Of a stretch of DNA of 64,000 nucleotides, positions 52,926 through 61,921 are shown in pieces. The stretch is from CAVOHU01 sp963843385. GTDB lineage: Bacteria; Acidobacteriota; Vicinamibacteria; Vicinamibacterales; JAKQTR01. The notes beneath the pieces were generated by a model. It had not been told where the DNA came from. It saw only the letters and a list, made by a program, of their open reading frames with translations, and ran no database searches. Position 1 is the stretch's first letter. Each line of letters opens with the position of its first letter. The position numbers and the translations under genes were made by a program. Location of the stretch: positions 1,488,001-1,552,000 of the forward strand of contig CAWJJY010000007.1 in assembly GCA_963843385.1 (NCBI GenBank). Direction: 5' to 3'.

Positions 52926-53777
52926 GTGCATCGGATTCTAGAGAAAGAAGTGCTCGCTCCAGACGTGGTCCGCTTCTGGGTGGAGGGCGCGCACATCGCG
53001 CGCAAGCGGAAGCCTGGTCAATTCGTCATCATCCGGACCCACGAAGACGGCGAGCGGATCCCGCTCACCATCGCTGATATCGACCGCACGCGGGGCGCGA
53101 TTGCGATCGTCGTGCAGGGCGTCGGCAAGAGCACCCGCGAACTGAACGCGATGAAAGCGGGCGACTCGATCCTGGATCTGGCCGGCCCGCTCGGGAAGCC
53201 GACCGCGATCCACCCGAACGCCTCGGTGTGCTGCATCGGCGGCGGCATCGGCACCGCGGTGGTGTACCCGATCGCCTGCGGCGTGAAGGCCATGCACGGC
53301 CACGTGACGGCGATCGTCGGCGCCCGCACCAAGGATCTCATCATCCTCGAATCGGAACTCCGCGCGGTGGCGGACCGCGTCGTGGTCACCACCGATGACG
53401 GGTCGTACGGCGATCACGGGCTGGTCACCGACGCGCTCACCAGGCTCCTCGCCGAGGGGTTGACGTTCGACGAGGTCGTCGCGGTCGGGCCGCTGCCGAT
53501 GATGCGCGCGGTGTGCGAGGTGACGCGGCCGTTGAACCTGCCGACGACGGTGAGTTTGAATCCGATCATGGTCGACGGAACGGGGATGTGCGGCGGATGC
53601 CGGGTGTCGGTCGGCGGCGACCCGAAGTTCGTCTGCGTCGACGGCCCCGAGTTCAATGGACACCTGGTGGATTTCGCCGAGCTGTCGGCCCGGCTGCGCG
53701 CGTACCGCGACCAGGAACTCGCCGCCCTCAAGCGCTACGAAGAGAAGCTGTCGGCCTGCCGCGCCGTGCAGTCCTGA
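52926..53777 (+). CDS. nfnA: NfnA-like FAD/NAD-binding subunit (ferredoxin-NADP reductase type)
   Basis: A 283-residue flavoprotein with a GTG start behind CCGGAGAGG. It has the ferredoxin-reductase fold: VEGAHIARKRKPGQFVIIRTH (FAD loop), CCIGGGIGTAVVYPIA (NAD site) and a C-terminal 2Fe-2S cysteine cluster (GTGMCGGCRVSVGG with Cys, then FVCVDGPEFNGHLVDF). It matches the sulfide dehydrogenase alpha/NfnA type that joins GltD-like NfnB to catalyse electron transfer among NADH, NADPH and ferredoxin. Paired with the next gene 31 bases downstream. Bifurcation is known for Nfn but not proven here. Confidence 0.88.
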   Translation: MHRILEKEVLAPDVVRFWVEGAHIARKRKPGQFVIIRTHEDGERIPLTIADIDRTRGAIAIVVQGVGKSTRELNAMKAGDSILDLAGPLGKPTAIHPNASVCCIGGGIGTAVVYPIACGVKAMHGHVTAIVGARTKDLIILESELRAVADRVVVTTDDGSYGDHGLVTDALTRLLAEGLTFDEVVAVGPLPMMRAVCEVTRPLNLPTTVSLNPIMVDGTGMCGGCRVSVGGDPKFVCVDGPEFNGHLVDFAELSARLRAYRDQELAALKRYEEKLSACRAVQS

Positions 53778-53808
53778 CCCCCAATTCATTCCGGGACTAG
53801 ATACGCTC

Positions 53809-55251
53809 ATGGCGAAGAAGATCATCCAGAAGACGAAGAACCCGATGCCGCTGCGGGATCCGCACGAGCGCGCGCACTCGTTCGACGAGGTGGCGCTCGG
53901 CTACCCGGTCGACCTCGCGGTGCTCGAAGCGCAGCGGTGCATCCAGTGCAAGAACAACCCGTGCATCGCCGGTTGCCCCGTGGAGATCGACATCCCGAAG
54001 TTCATCCTGCAGGTCGGGGAACGCGATTTCGAGGGTGCGTTCCACACGCTGATGGAGAAGAACGTCCTGCCCGCCATCTGCGGCCGCGTGTGCCCGCAGG
54101 AGGAGCAGTGCGAGGCGAAGTGCACGCTGGGCGTCAAGCACGAGCCCGTGGCGATCGGCCGTCTCGAGCGGTTCGTGGCCGACTACGGGTCGATGCTGAA
54201 GTTCACCGACGCGTCCCAGGCGCGGCCTGCGCCGACCGGCCACAAGGTAGCGGTGGTGGGCTCAGGACCGGCGGGGCTGACGGTGGCGGCCGATCTCGCG
54301 AAGATGGGGCACGGCGTCACCATCTTCGAGGCGCTCCACAAGGCCGGCGGCGTCCTGGTGTACGGCATTCCCGAATTCCGCCTGCCCAAGTCGATCGTGC
54401 AGCGCGAGATCGACGGCTTGAAGCGGCTCGGGGTCGATGTCAAGGTCAACCACGTGATCGGCCAGACCTTCACGGTCGATGAGCTGTTCACCGAGCTGGG
54501 CTTCGAGGCGGTCTTCATCGCCACCGGCGCGGGACTGCCCCACTTCCCGAAGATCCCGGGCATCAACCTGATCGGCGTGTTCTCGGCCAACGAGTACCTG
54601 ACCCGCTCGAACCTGATGAAGGCATACCGCTTCCCGGAAAGCGACACGCCGACCTATGTCGGCAAGAACGTCGCGGTCATCGGCGGCGGCAATACGGCGA
54701 TGGACGCGGTGCGAACCTCGCTGCGCCTCGGCGCAGACAACGCGTACCTCGTCTACCGTCGGACACGGCAGGAGATGCCGGCCCGGGCCGAGGAGGTCGA
54801 GCACGCCGAAGAAGAAGGCGTGAAGATCATGTTGCTGGCCGCGCCGACGGCGATCCTCGCCGACGACCATGCGCACGTCCGGGGAATCCGCTGCATCCGC
54901 ATGGAGCTGGGCGAACCCGACGCGTCGGGGCGACGCAGCCCTGTTCCGATACCCGGATCGGAATTCGATCTGGACCTCGACACCGTGGTCTTCGCCGTGG
55001 GACAAGGCGCCAACCCGCTCATCCGCAACACCACGCCCGATCTTCCGGTCAACAAGTGGGGCAACATCGTGGCCGACGATGGGACGGGCGCCACGCAGAA
55101 GGCGGGCGTCTTCGCCGGCGGCGACATCGTGACCGGGGGTGCGACGGTCATCTCGGCGATGGGCGCCGGGCGACGGGCCGCCCGGGCCATCGACGCGTAC
55201 CTGAGGCATCCGTCGGCGGACGGGTTCTCGCCGACCGAGGTGCAACTGTAG
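53809..55251 (+). CDS. nfnB: NfnB/glutamate synthase small subunit-like oxidoreductase
   Basis: A 480-residue flavoprotein. The N-terminal iron-sulfur domain has Cys clusters (RCIQCKNNPC, AGCPVEIDIPKF, CGRVCPQEEQCEAKC) for two 4Fe-4S centres. FAD is bound at VAVVGSGPAGLTVAADLA, and a second NAD(P)-type loop VAVIGGGNTAMDAVRTS follows. It belongs to the GltD-like family annotated as NADPH-dependent glutamate synthase small chain. Paired with the NfnA-like gene, no GltB-like large subunit is nearby, which favours the Nfn role (NADH-dependent reduced ferredoxin:NADP oxidoreductase) over glutamate synthesis. Confidence 0.9.
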   Translation: MAKKIIQKTKNPMPLRDPHERAHSFDEVALGYPVDLAVLEAQRCIQCKNNPCIAGCPVEIDIPKFILQVGERDFEGAFHTLMEKNVLPAICGRVCPQEEQCEAKCTLGVKHEPVAIGRLERFVADYGSMLKFTDASQARPAPTGHKVAVVGSGPAGLTVAADLAKMGHGVTIFEALHKAGGVLVYGIPEFRLPKSIVQREIDGLKRLGVDVKVNHVIGQTFTVDELFTELGFEAVFIATGAGLPHFPKIPGINLIGVFSANEYLTRSNLMKAYRFPESDTPTYVGKNVAVIGGGNTAMDAVRTSLRLGADNAYLVYRRTRQEMPARAEEVEHAEEEGVKIMLLAAPTAILADDHAHVRGIRCIRMELGEPDASGRRSPVPIPGSEFDLDLDTVVFAVGQGANPLIRNTTPDLPVNKWGNIVADDGTGATQKAGVFAGGDIVTGGATVISAMGAGRRAARAIDAYLRHPSADGFSPTEVQL

Positions 55252-55362
55252 GACGTCCCGACCCGCGGCCCTCGCCTGCCCAGCCGTTCAACTCGCACGA
55301 GCCGTGTCTCTTCGGAGTCGACACTCTGGCGCCGGTGCGGCCGTGCGCCGTATGATGGAGTC

Positions 55363-55929
55363 ATGACGGACGAGCCGCAGGTCGCTCCGAAGCTGGCCCC
55401 CGCGCTGTTGCTGTCGATGCCGCAGCTGAACGACCCCAACTTCAGGCGGACCGTCGTGCTGCTCTGCGAGCACAGCAACGAGGGAGCGTGGGGCCTCGTG
55501 CTGAACCGTCCAACCGGCAATCGCGCGGCGGAGGTCGTCGAGTTCACCCCGCCGGCGTCGGGCGACAGCGGCCTTGAAGTCTGGATTGGCGGCCCGGTCG
55601 AACAGCAGCGCGGCTGCCTCATCCTTCCCGAAGATCCGCCCGGCGACGACTGCTTCGAGGTGAGCCCCGGTGTCTTCATCTCGTCGTCTGGAGAACTGCT
55701 GAGAAAGCTCATCGAGGGCCCGACCGTCGACAAAGCCAGGCTGCTGATGGGGTACGCCGGATGGGGCCCGCGCCAGCTCGACCGGGAGCTGACGCAGTCG
55801 TCGTGGCTCATCAGCGAGGTCTCACGGGAGATCGTGTTCGAAACCGCCCCCGCGGATATGTGGGAGGCCGCCATCCGCCGCCTCGGAGTTGACCCGGCCG
55901 CCCTCCAAGTCAGCTCCGGCATTCACTGA
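55363..55929 (+). CDS. yqgE: YqgE/AlgH family protein
   Basis: A 188-residue protein: LAPALLLSMPQLNDPNFRRTVVLLCEH, GAWGLVLNRPT, WIGGPVE and LLMGYAGWGPRQLDREL are the classic family blocks. AlgH was linked to alginate regulation in Pseudomonas, but the general role of YqgE is unknown. It stands between the Nfn pair and the ADP-forming synthetase, with its own gaps, so it could be transcribed with either. Confidence 0.93.
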   Translation: MTDEPQVAPKLAPALLLSMPQLNDPNFRRTVVLLCEHSNEGAWGLVLNRPTGNRAAEVVEFTPPASGDSGLEVWIGGPVEQQRGCLILPEDPPGDDCFEVSPGVFISSSGELLRKLIEGPTVDKARLLMGYAGWGPRQLDRELTQSSWLISEVSREIVFETAPADMWEAAIRRLGVDPAALQVSSGIH

Positions 55930-56100
55930 TCCCGTCACGGCGATCCGGACTGCCGGGCCAGCGCATCAGGACGGCAGCCCGGTCTTCCGGCTTTCAGCCG
56001 TGGACCCCGACGCCTGACGCGCGCGCGGGCCGCGCAGGGTCTGAGTGCCGGCGTCAGTGGCGCGTCGCACGGGCGTTTCATTTCATCTCGAAGGCGACCG

Positions 56101-58260
56101 ATGGCGACCTCGATCAAGGCAGATTCTCCTTCGTCCGACGCTCCGGCACTCGACCGGCTGTCGGCATCCGACCTGGATCCGATCTTCCGGCCGAAGTCGG
56201 TGGCCGTCATCGGGGCATCCAGGCAGAAGCACTCGATCGGCTGGGAAATCCTGCACAACATGCTGAGCTGCGAATTCCAGGGCGAAGTCGCGGCCGTGAA
56301 TCCGTCGGGACGAGTCGTTCACAGCCTTCACTGCTACGCGACGGTGGAGGAAGTGCCCGGACCGGTCGATCTGGCGATCCTGGTGGTACCCAGCCGGTAC
56401 GCGGTGGAGGCGGCCGAGTCGTGCGGGCGGAAAGGCGTGCGCGGACTGGTCGTCGTCACGGCGGGGTTCAAGGAGGTCGGGGAGGCGGGAGCGGCGCTCG
56501 AGCGCGACCTGCTCGCCGTCGTGCGCAAGTATCACATGCGCATGGTGGGCCCCAACTGCATGGGCGTCATCAACACCGATCCGGCCGTCAGCCTGCAGGC
56601 CACCTTCTCGGCCACGCAACCCCTGCCTGGCAACATCGCGTTCTCGTCGCAGTCGGGTGCACTGGGCGAAGCGGTCCTCGCAGCGATGCGTGAACTCGGC
56701 CTCGGGTTGTCGATGTTCGTGTCGCTCGGCAACAAGGCCGACGTGTCGGGCAACGACGTGATCGAGTATTGGGAGCACGACCCGCGGACCAAGGTCATCC
56801 TGATGTATCTCGAGAGCTTCGGGAATCCGAAGCGATTCGTGGAAATCGCGCGACGGGTCACCGCAACCAAACCGATCCTGGCCGTGAAGTCGGGCCGCAC
56901 GGCCGCCGGGGCGCGCGCCGCCGTGTCACATACCGGATCGCTGGCAGGCGCCGACATCGCTGTGGAATCGCTGCTGGCCCAGTGCGGCGTCATTCGTGCC
57001 GCATCGATCAAGGAACTGTTCGTCTACGCGTCGGTCTTTTCGTCGCAGCCGGTGCCTCGAGGCGACCGCGTCGCCATCCTGACCAACTCGGGGGGACCGG
57101 GCATCCTGGCGACCGATGCCTGCGTGCAGCTCGGCCTCACGCTGACCTCGCTCGCCCCCGGCACGCAGGACACCATGCGGGCGGTCCTGGCGCCGGAGGC
57201 CAGCGTCGGCAATCCGGTCGACATGATCGCCAGTGCGACCGGCGAGAGCTACGAGCACTGTCTGCGGGCGCTCGCCGCGGATGAGAACGTCGACTCGATC
57301 ATCACGATCTTCACCTCGCTCGAGATGTTCGACAATGTCGGCGTCGCGCGGGGAATCCTGCGGGGCCTCGAGCGGTGCACCAAGCCCGTGCTGGTGTGCT
57401 TCATGGGAAAGGCCGGCGCCGAGCACGCCATCGAGTTGTTGAAGGGCGCGGGCCTGCCGGTCTTCACGTTCCCCGAAGACGCCTCTCAGGCCCTGGCCGC
57501 GCTGGTGCGATACCGGCGATGGCTCGAACGGCCGGCTGGCCGGACGCATCGCTTTCCGGACTTCAACGCGCCGGCCATCTCGGCGATCTTCGCCAGCGCC
57601 CGAGCCGGGCGTCGCCAGCAACTGACGCTGGCCGAGGCGCAGCGCGTCATCGAGGGGGCAGGCATCCGAATGGCACCCTGGGTCGAGACCTTCACCGCGG
57701 AGGAGGCGGTTGCCGCGGCCGAGAAGCTTGGATTTCCGGTGGCGCTCAAGATCAGTTCGTCTGCGATCGTGCACAAGTCGGACGTCGGCGGTGTCAGGCT
57801 GAAGCTGAAGGATCGGCGGGGCGTGGCTGACGCCGCCCGGGACCTGCTGGAGGCCGCGCGCCGCGTCGATCGCCGCGCCGCGCTGATCGTGCAACGCATG
57901 GTCGGCGGCACCGAGGTCATCTTCGGCGCGTCGCACGATCCGAAGTTCGGTCCGCTGATGATGTTCGGTCTCGGCGGGATCTTCGTCGAGGTCCTGAAGG
58001 ACGTCGCCTTCCGCGTTCATCCCATCACGGAGGTGGACGCGGCAGAGATGATTCGCGGTGTGAAAGCGTTTCCCATCCTCGCCGGTGCACGGGGCGGGAA
58101 GCCCGTGGCGATTGAGGTCCTCGAGGAGGCCCTGCTCCGCCTGAACCAGCTGTTGTCGGAGTTCCCCGAGATTCGGGAATTCGATCTCAATCCCTTCTTC
58201 GCCGCAGCCACGCCCGCGGGATGCATGGCCGCCGACGCGCGCATCCTGATCGGGGACTGA
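56101..58260 (+). CDS. ADP-forming acetyl/acyl-CoA synthetase, fused alpha-beta
   Basis: A 719-residue enzyme that converts acyl-CoA + ADP + Pi to acid + CoA + ATP. The alpha part has the CoA-binding Rossmann region (SVAVIGASRQKHSIGWE), GPNCMGVINT, SSQSGALGEAV and the catalytic phosphohistidine in SHTGS (His277). The beta part (about 500-719) is the ATP-grasp half: AEAQRVIEGAGI, AEKLGFPVALKIS, VHKSDVGGVRLKL and EFDLNPFFA. Full length and order match the single-chain ACD enzymes of archaea and some bacteria. It follows the 2-oxoacid:ferredoxin and Nfn-like genes, as expected for ATP generation from acyl-CoA in ferredoxin-based metabolism. Confidence 0.92.
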   Translation: MATSIKADSPSSDAPALDRLSASDLDPIFRPKSVAVIGASRQKHSIGWEILHNMLSCEFQGEVAAVNPSGRVVHSLHCYATVEEVPGPVDLAILVVPSRYAVEAAESCGRKGVRGLVVVTAGFKEVGEAGAALERDLLAVVRKYHMRMVGPNCMGVINTDPAVSLQATFSATQPLPGNIAFSSQSGALGEAVLAAMRELGLGLSMFVSLGNKADVSGNDVIEYWEHDPRTKVILMYLESFGNPKRFVEIARRVTATKPILAVKSGRTAAGARAAVSHTGSLAGADIAVESLLAQCGVIRAASIKELFVYASVFSSQPVPRGDRVAILTNSGGPGILATDACVQLGLTLTSLAPGTQDTMRAVLAPEASVGNPVDMIASATGESYEHCLRALAADENVDSIITIFTSLEMFDNVGVARGILRGLERCTKPVLVCFMGKAGAEHAIELLKGAGLPVFTFPEDASQALAALVRYRRWLERPAGRTHRFPDFNAPAISAIFASARAGRRQQLTLAEAQRVIEGAGIRMAPWVETFTAEEAVAAAEKLGFPVALKISSSAIVHKSDVGGVRLKLKDRRGVADAARDLLEAARRVDRRAALIVQRMVGGTEVIFGASHDPKFGPLMMFGLGGIFVEVLKDVAFRVHPITEVDAAEMIRGVKAFPILAGARGGKPVAIEVLEEALLRLNQLLSEFPEIREFDLNPFFAAATPAGCMAADARILIGD

Positions 58261-58261
58261 T

Positions 58262-58292
58262 CTCCGGCAGGTTGCCAGACGGGCGGCCGGAG
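58262..58292. terminator. Hairpin after the ACD gene
   Basis: CTCCGGC (58262-58268) and GCCGGAG (58286-58292) form a perfect 7-bp stem with a 17-base loop, just after the stop. The region continues GC-rich without a T-tract, so termination is possible but not certain. Confidence 0.4.
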
Positions 58293-58412
58293 GCTGGCGG
58301 CGGCGCGCCCTGCGCGTGTGCCGCGGCCATCATGAACGGCGATGCCAGGCCGGAACGGACCGGGGAGCTGGCCCGGATCCGTACGGCCTGACCCGTTCGA
58401 CCAACCCGCTGA

Positions 58413-58868
58413 TCAGAGCGAGAAGCCGGAGTAGATCGACGTCTGTGTCGACCGCTGCGCGGACAGGCGTTCGCTGTTCCTCGACGACTCGTGAGCTTCC
58501 TCGCAATCCTTGCATCGCACGGCAAACGGCAGCGCCTTCAGCCGCTGCTTCGAGATCTCCTCACCGCACTCGAAGCAGAACCCATACGCGCCTTCCTCGA
58601 GCCGGGCGAGCGCTTCCTCGATCTTGCTGAGCGTGTCGCCCTTCATCTGAATCAGGGCGAAGTCGATGTCCTCCTGGACATCGCTCCCCGAACTCTCTCC
58701 GGCGTCGAAGAACTCACTCAACTTTCCGGCCCGGCCCTCAGTGCGAACGTCGCGCATCTTCTCGTGCACCTGGCTCAGCAATTCCTGCCGGCGCCCGGAG
58801 AGCATGCGTTTCAAGTCCTGGTAGCGTCCGCCCTGCTTCCCGGCGGCGACCGACTTGCTGTTTGCCAT
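58413..58868 (-). CDS. TraR/DksA family zinc-finger transcriptional regulator
   Basis: A 151-residue protein. A coiled-coil N-terminal part (KRMLSGRRQELLSQVHEKMRD) and the C4 zinc finger (Cys98, Cys101, Cys119, Cys122: YGFCFECGEEI and VRCKDCEEAH) define the family. The coiled-coil-tip acidic pair of E. coli DksA is not clearly identical; SEFFDAGESSGSDVQEDIDFAL is the corresponding stretch. It acts in the secondary channel of RNA polymerase with ppGpp in known members. It is convergent with the ACD gene. Confidence 0.88.
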   Translation of the reverse strand: MANSKSVAAGKQGGRYQDLKRMLSGRRQELLSQVHEKMRDVRTEGRAGKLSEFFDAGESSGSDVQEDIDFALIQMKGDTLSKIEEALARLEEGAYGFCFECGEEISKQRLKALPFAVRCKDCEEAHESSRNSERLSAQRSTQTSIYSGFSL

Positions 58869-60026
58869 GGCCTCACCTGCTCCTTTCGCACGTCCAGGGT
58901 CCGATCCGGACGCGCCGGGGTGACATTCGGATTTCGCACATCTCTCGTTGCCGACCTGCCGGACGCTCCGGCCGGGCGCTCATCGCGTCTCCACCCTCAT
59001 CGGGGCTTCCCCGACAGGGCACAAGCCTTCGCACTACTGCTCAGAGAGGGCCCACCCCCGCCATCCCCAGAACTGGCCGGTGGGCCAGGGCCACGGCAAC
59101 GACCACCCGTCGAACCCGGGCCGGGCCGGGCTCGATCGCGGGATCCGGCGGCGTGACACCCGTCGGCGCCTGCGCGACGAGCGTGTCCTCGACCCGGCAC
59201 CGGAGTCAGCCCCGATTGCGGCTGCTCCGAATAACAGGCGCGTCAAGAGACTCGTTCCATCCACCCTTGGTCTCCTTTTCCCCACGACAACAGCCGCACA
59301 TGCCGGGGGGGTTCGCGGTCCGACTCCTGTTTCGATCGCCCCGCTCTTTCGCGACTCCGGCCGGCAGCCGATTCGTGGCTGGAGCTCCTCATCCTCACCG
59401 CGCACTTTCGGCGATTTCGCCCACGCTGCCCATAGGAGATGCGTCCCATCTGCCCCAAACGTCGGTACCGAATTCCCGAGTACCTGAAGTACCCGATGCT
59501 GTCTCCCGGGCGGTGTCAGGAAAGGAGGCCCGGCGCGCCGAACAAACGCGCAGGGTCAAGATTCCGACCGACTCCGCCTTCACCATTGCAGCGGCAGGGG
59601 TGATGCGGAACCCCCGGTGGCCGGTACTCCTATCTCGTTGGTAGGATATATACTACTACACGCGCCGCCGGAGGGACCCCGCTAGACGTCCCTGGACCAG
59701 CCCCGTGCCCCGGTCTGAACCGGCTCGGCCGGCGAGCGTGGACAGACGCTAGACGCGAATGGCAGGCCCGGCCCAGCGGGGCGGGTTATGGAGCCGGGAT
59801 GAAACCCCCCGGGGGCGGGCCAGTCGGACATCAGCCCCGGTACTCCGCCATCGTGCCCCTCAGGCGCAGTCGCCGGTAGAGGCAAGGATGAGCAACGGGG
59901 CCCAGGCGCGGGCGCGAGACTGGTTCGGCATAAAATGGGAGGAACCGGGGTTTCGACTCTGACCACTTCACAGGCCGATTCCCTGCGAGCACTCGCCGCC
60001 CTGGACCCTGGCGCCCTGAGGAGAGT
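58869..60026. other. 1.16-kb gene-poor region before ispH
   Basis: No protein-like frame of convincing composition was found on either strand. It includes an AT-rich island (TAGGATATATACTACTAC at about 59642-59658) that is unusual for this GC level and contains TATACT (59649-59654) without a clear -35. It also has several hairpins, for example CCGGT-CTGA-ACCGG (59710-59723). A 24-codon frame at 59888-59962 reads MSNGAQARARDWFGIKWEEPGFRL in parts. The region may hold a promoter or a structured RNA; none was identified. Confidence 0.5.
59888..59962 (+). CDS. Possible 24-residue peptide
   Basis: A short frame with a protein-like C-terminal part (RDWFGIKWEEPGFRL). The start has AAGG directly adjacent, which is too close for a normal ribosome site. 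It could be the end of a decayed gene or a leader peptide 64 bases before ispH. Weak call. Confidence 0.2.
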   Translation: MSNGAQARARDWFGIKWEEPGFRL

Positions 60027-61229
60027 ATGCCCTCCGTCGTCTTCCGCAAAGGCCTGAACCTCAAGGAAGCCATCGCCGGCGAACTCTCGCGTGACTACCA
60101 CAGCGAGGTCATCGCGAGCATCAAGGCTGCCGATTTCACGTACCGGGCAGGACGCCTGACGGCCCACCTGGCCCGCGAGTTCGGCTTCTGCTACGGTGTG
60201 GACCGCGCGGTGGACTACGCGTACCAGACCCGCCGGCGGTTTCCGGACCGCCAGGTCTTCCTGACCGGCGAAATCATTCACAACCCTCACGTCAACGAGA
60301 AGCTGCGGTCGAGCGGCGTCCGCTTCCTGGACGATCCCGGAGAGCACATCGACGCTCTCTGTGCCGATGATGTGGTGATCCTGCCGGCCTTCGGTGTGAG
60401 CGTGCAGATGCTGGAGCGGCTCGATCATCAGGGCTGCACGCTCGTCGACACCACATGCGGATCCGTGCTGAACGTGTGGAAGAACGTGAAACGCAACGCG
60501 CTGGACGGATTCACCTCCATCATCCACGGCAAAGTCCACCACGAAGAGACACGCGCGACCGCGTCGCAGGCGCTCGAGTTCCCGGGCGGCAGGTATCTGA
60601 TCGTCCTCAACCGCGCGGAAGCCGAAACGGTCTGCGCCTTCATCGAACACGGCGGCGACCGCGCGCGTTTCATGTCCCGCTTCGCCGGGGCCGCGTCCCC
60701 GGGCTTCGATCCCGACGCGGATCTCGCGAGGGTCGGCCTCGCCAATCAGACGACCATGCTGATGAGCGAGTCGCTCGAGATTGCAGCCCTGGTCCGGTCG
60801 GCGATGGTGGCCCGTTACGGCGAGGCGGCGCTCCCCGAGCACTTCCGCGCATTCGACACGATCTGCAGCGCCACACAGGACCGCCAGGATGCCGTCGTCG
60901 CTCTGCTCGAGGAGCACGCGCTGGATCTGATGGTCGTGATCGGTGGCTACAACAGCAGCAACACCGCGAACCTGGCGCGAATCTGCGCTGCCCGTGCGCC
61001 GACCTATCACATCGACAGCGTGTCGTGCCTGGTGTCGGGCGACGAGATCCGTCATCGGCCGGTCGGAAACAAGACCGAAACCACTACGCGACACTGGCTC
61101 CCGCCAACGGGTCCCGTGACCCTTGGCGTCACGGCTGGCGCCTCGACCCCCGACAACATCGTGGGGGCGGTCATGACACGCCTCAGCGAGGTCGCTAACA
61201 TCCTGCCGCTTCCGGGTTTGGGCCAGTAG
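60027..61229 (+). CDS. ispH: 4-hydroxy-3-methylbut-2-enyl diphosphate reductase, long (plant/cyanobacterial-like) form
   Basis: A 400-residue iron-sulfur enzyme that reduces HMBPP to IPP and DMAPP in the MEP isoprenoid pathway. Ligand cysteines Cys55 (FGFCYGVDRA), Cys144 (TTCGSV) and Cys280 (DTICSATQDRQ) and the catalytic-region HNPHVN and KVHHEE are all present. Bacterial forms of E. coli type are about 310 residues; the extra N-terminal ~40 residues and central insertion match the cyanobacterial/plant type. GAGGAGAGT directly precedes the start. It stands alone. Confidence 0.92.
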   Translation: MPSVVFRKGLNLKEAIAGELSRDYHSEVIASIKAADFTYRAGRLTAHLAREFGFCYGVDRAVDYAYQTRRRFPDRQVFLTGEIIHNPHVNEKLRSSGVRFLDDPGEHIDALCADDVVILPAFGVSVQMLERLDHQGCTLVDTTCGSVLNVWKNVKRNALDGFTSIIHGKVHHEETRATASQALEFPGGRYLIVLNRAEAETVCAFIEHGGDRARFMSRFAGAASPGFDPDADLARVGLANQTTMLMSESLEIAALVRSAMVARYGEAALPEHFRAFDTICSATQDRQDAVVALLEEHALDLMVVIGGYNSSNTANLARICAARAPTYHIDSVSCLVSGDEIRHRPVGNKTETTTRHWLPPTGPVTLGVTAGASTPDNIVGAVMTRLSEVANILPLPGLGQ

Positions 61230-61261
61230 CCCTAAAGGCCATTCCGACACATGTTTAGCAC

Positions 61262-61391
61262 GCTGGCCGAGACCAGTCTCAGCAGGCCCTGCCCGGCGCG
61301 GGCATAGGCCCTTTACCGCATTCGAAATGGGTAAACAGCCCGCCTTCTGCGTCGTAGGACGTTGAGGAGCAAGAAGCTCTCAAGGAAGGCC
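61262..61391 (+). promoter_or_regulatory. Structured leader before the Spy/CpxP-like gene
   Basis: Three hairpins follow each other between ispH and the next gene: CTGG..CCAG (61263-61276), GCCCG-GCG-CGGGC (61291-61303) and TTTACC-G-CAT-TCGAA-ATG-GGTAAA (61312-61335, stem of nine pairs with one bulged G). A fourth short GAGC/GCTC stem lies close to the ribosome site AAGGAAGG. It may be terminator plus leader or a regulatory RNA controlling the efflux operon. No known riboswitch was recognised. Confidence 0.35.
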
Positions 61392-61874
61392 ATGTCCAGA
61401 CTCACGATCGCGGCGGCGATAGTAATCATGATGACGGCAGCCGTCGGCGCCCAGAGGCCGCAGCCGCCTCGCACGTCGGCCGGGGCATCGGGTCAGCAGC
61501 AGTCCCCAGCACGGCCTCAGCCGTTCAAATGGTGGCAGGACGACAAGGTCAAGCCTGAGCTCTTGCTGACGCCAGATCAATCCACTCACATCGAAGAGAT
61601 CTTTCAGTCGACGCTTCCCAAGCTCACCTCAGGCAAGGCCGACCTGGATCGACTCGAGAAACGCCTCTCGACCATGGTCACCGACGACGCCGTGTCGGAG
61701 GTTGAGGTGGTGAAACAGATTGATACGGTCGAGACGAGCCGCGCCGAGCTGGCGAAGCTTCGGACTTTCATGTTTTTCCGCATGCATCGCATCCTGACTC
61801 CGGAACAGCGCACCAAGCTGAGGGCACTTCTCGAAAAGCGGGAGCGTGAGCGCGACGGCGCTCATCGTCGATGA
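61392..61874 (+). CDS. Spy/CpxP-like periplasmic protein (LTXXQ type)
   Basis: A 160-residue exported protein. The signal is MSRLTIAAAIVIMMTAAVGAQ, and AAGGAAGGCC fixes the start. A Gln/Pro-rich stretch is followed by helical sequence with two LTPXQ-type motifs (LLTPDQSTHIEEIF and ILTPEQRTKLRAL), the hallmark of periplasmic metal/stress sensors and chaperones (CpxP, Spy, CnrX). It lies 47 bases ahead of the TolC gene and is probably cotranscribed; an adaptor gene follows. Perhaps it senses metals or envelope damage to regulate efflux; inferred. Confidence 0.82.
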   Translation: MSRLTIAAAIVIMMTAAVGAQRPQPPRTSAGASGQQQSPARPQPFKWWQDDKVKPELLLTPDQSTHIEEIFQSTLPKLTSGKADLDRLEKRLSTMVTDDAVSEVEVVKQIDTVETSRAELAKLRTFMFFRMHRILTPEQRTKLRALLEKRERERDGAHRR

Positions 61875-61921
61875 CGGCAGGGGCGCCGGACGGGGACCAC
61901 TAAACCGTCGGGAGGGTATTT

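Noticed and set aside
58862..59644. 260-codon open frame after the DksA gene
   Set aside because: Arg/Pro/Ser-rich product with no domain, no ribosome site and overlap with the start region of the DksA gene.
59935..59965. GGTTTCGAC resembling the start of a tmRNA
   Set aside because: No tRNA-like ends, tag frame or pseudoknot pattern around it.
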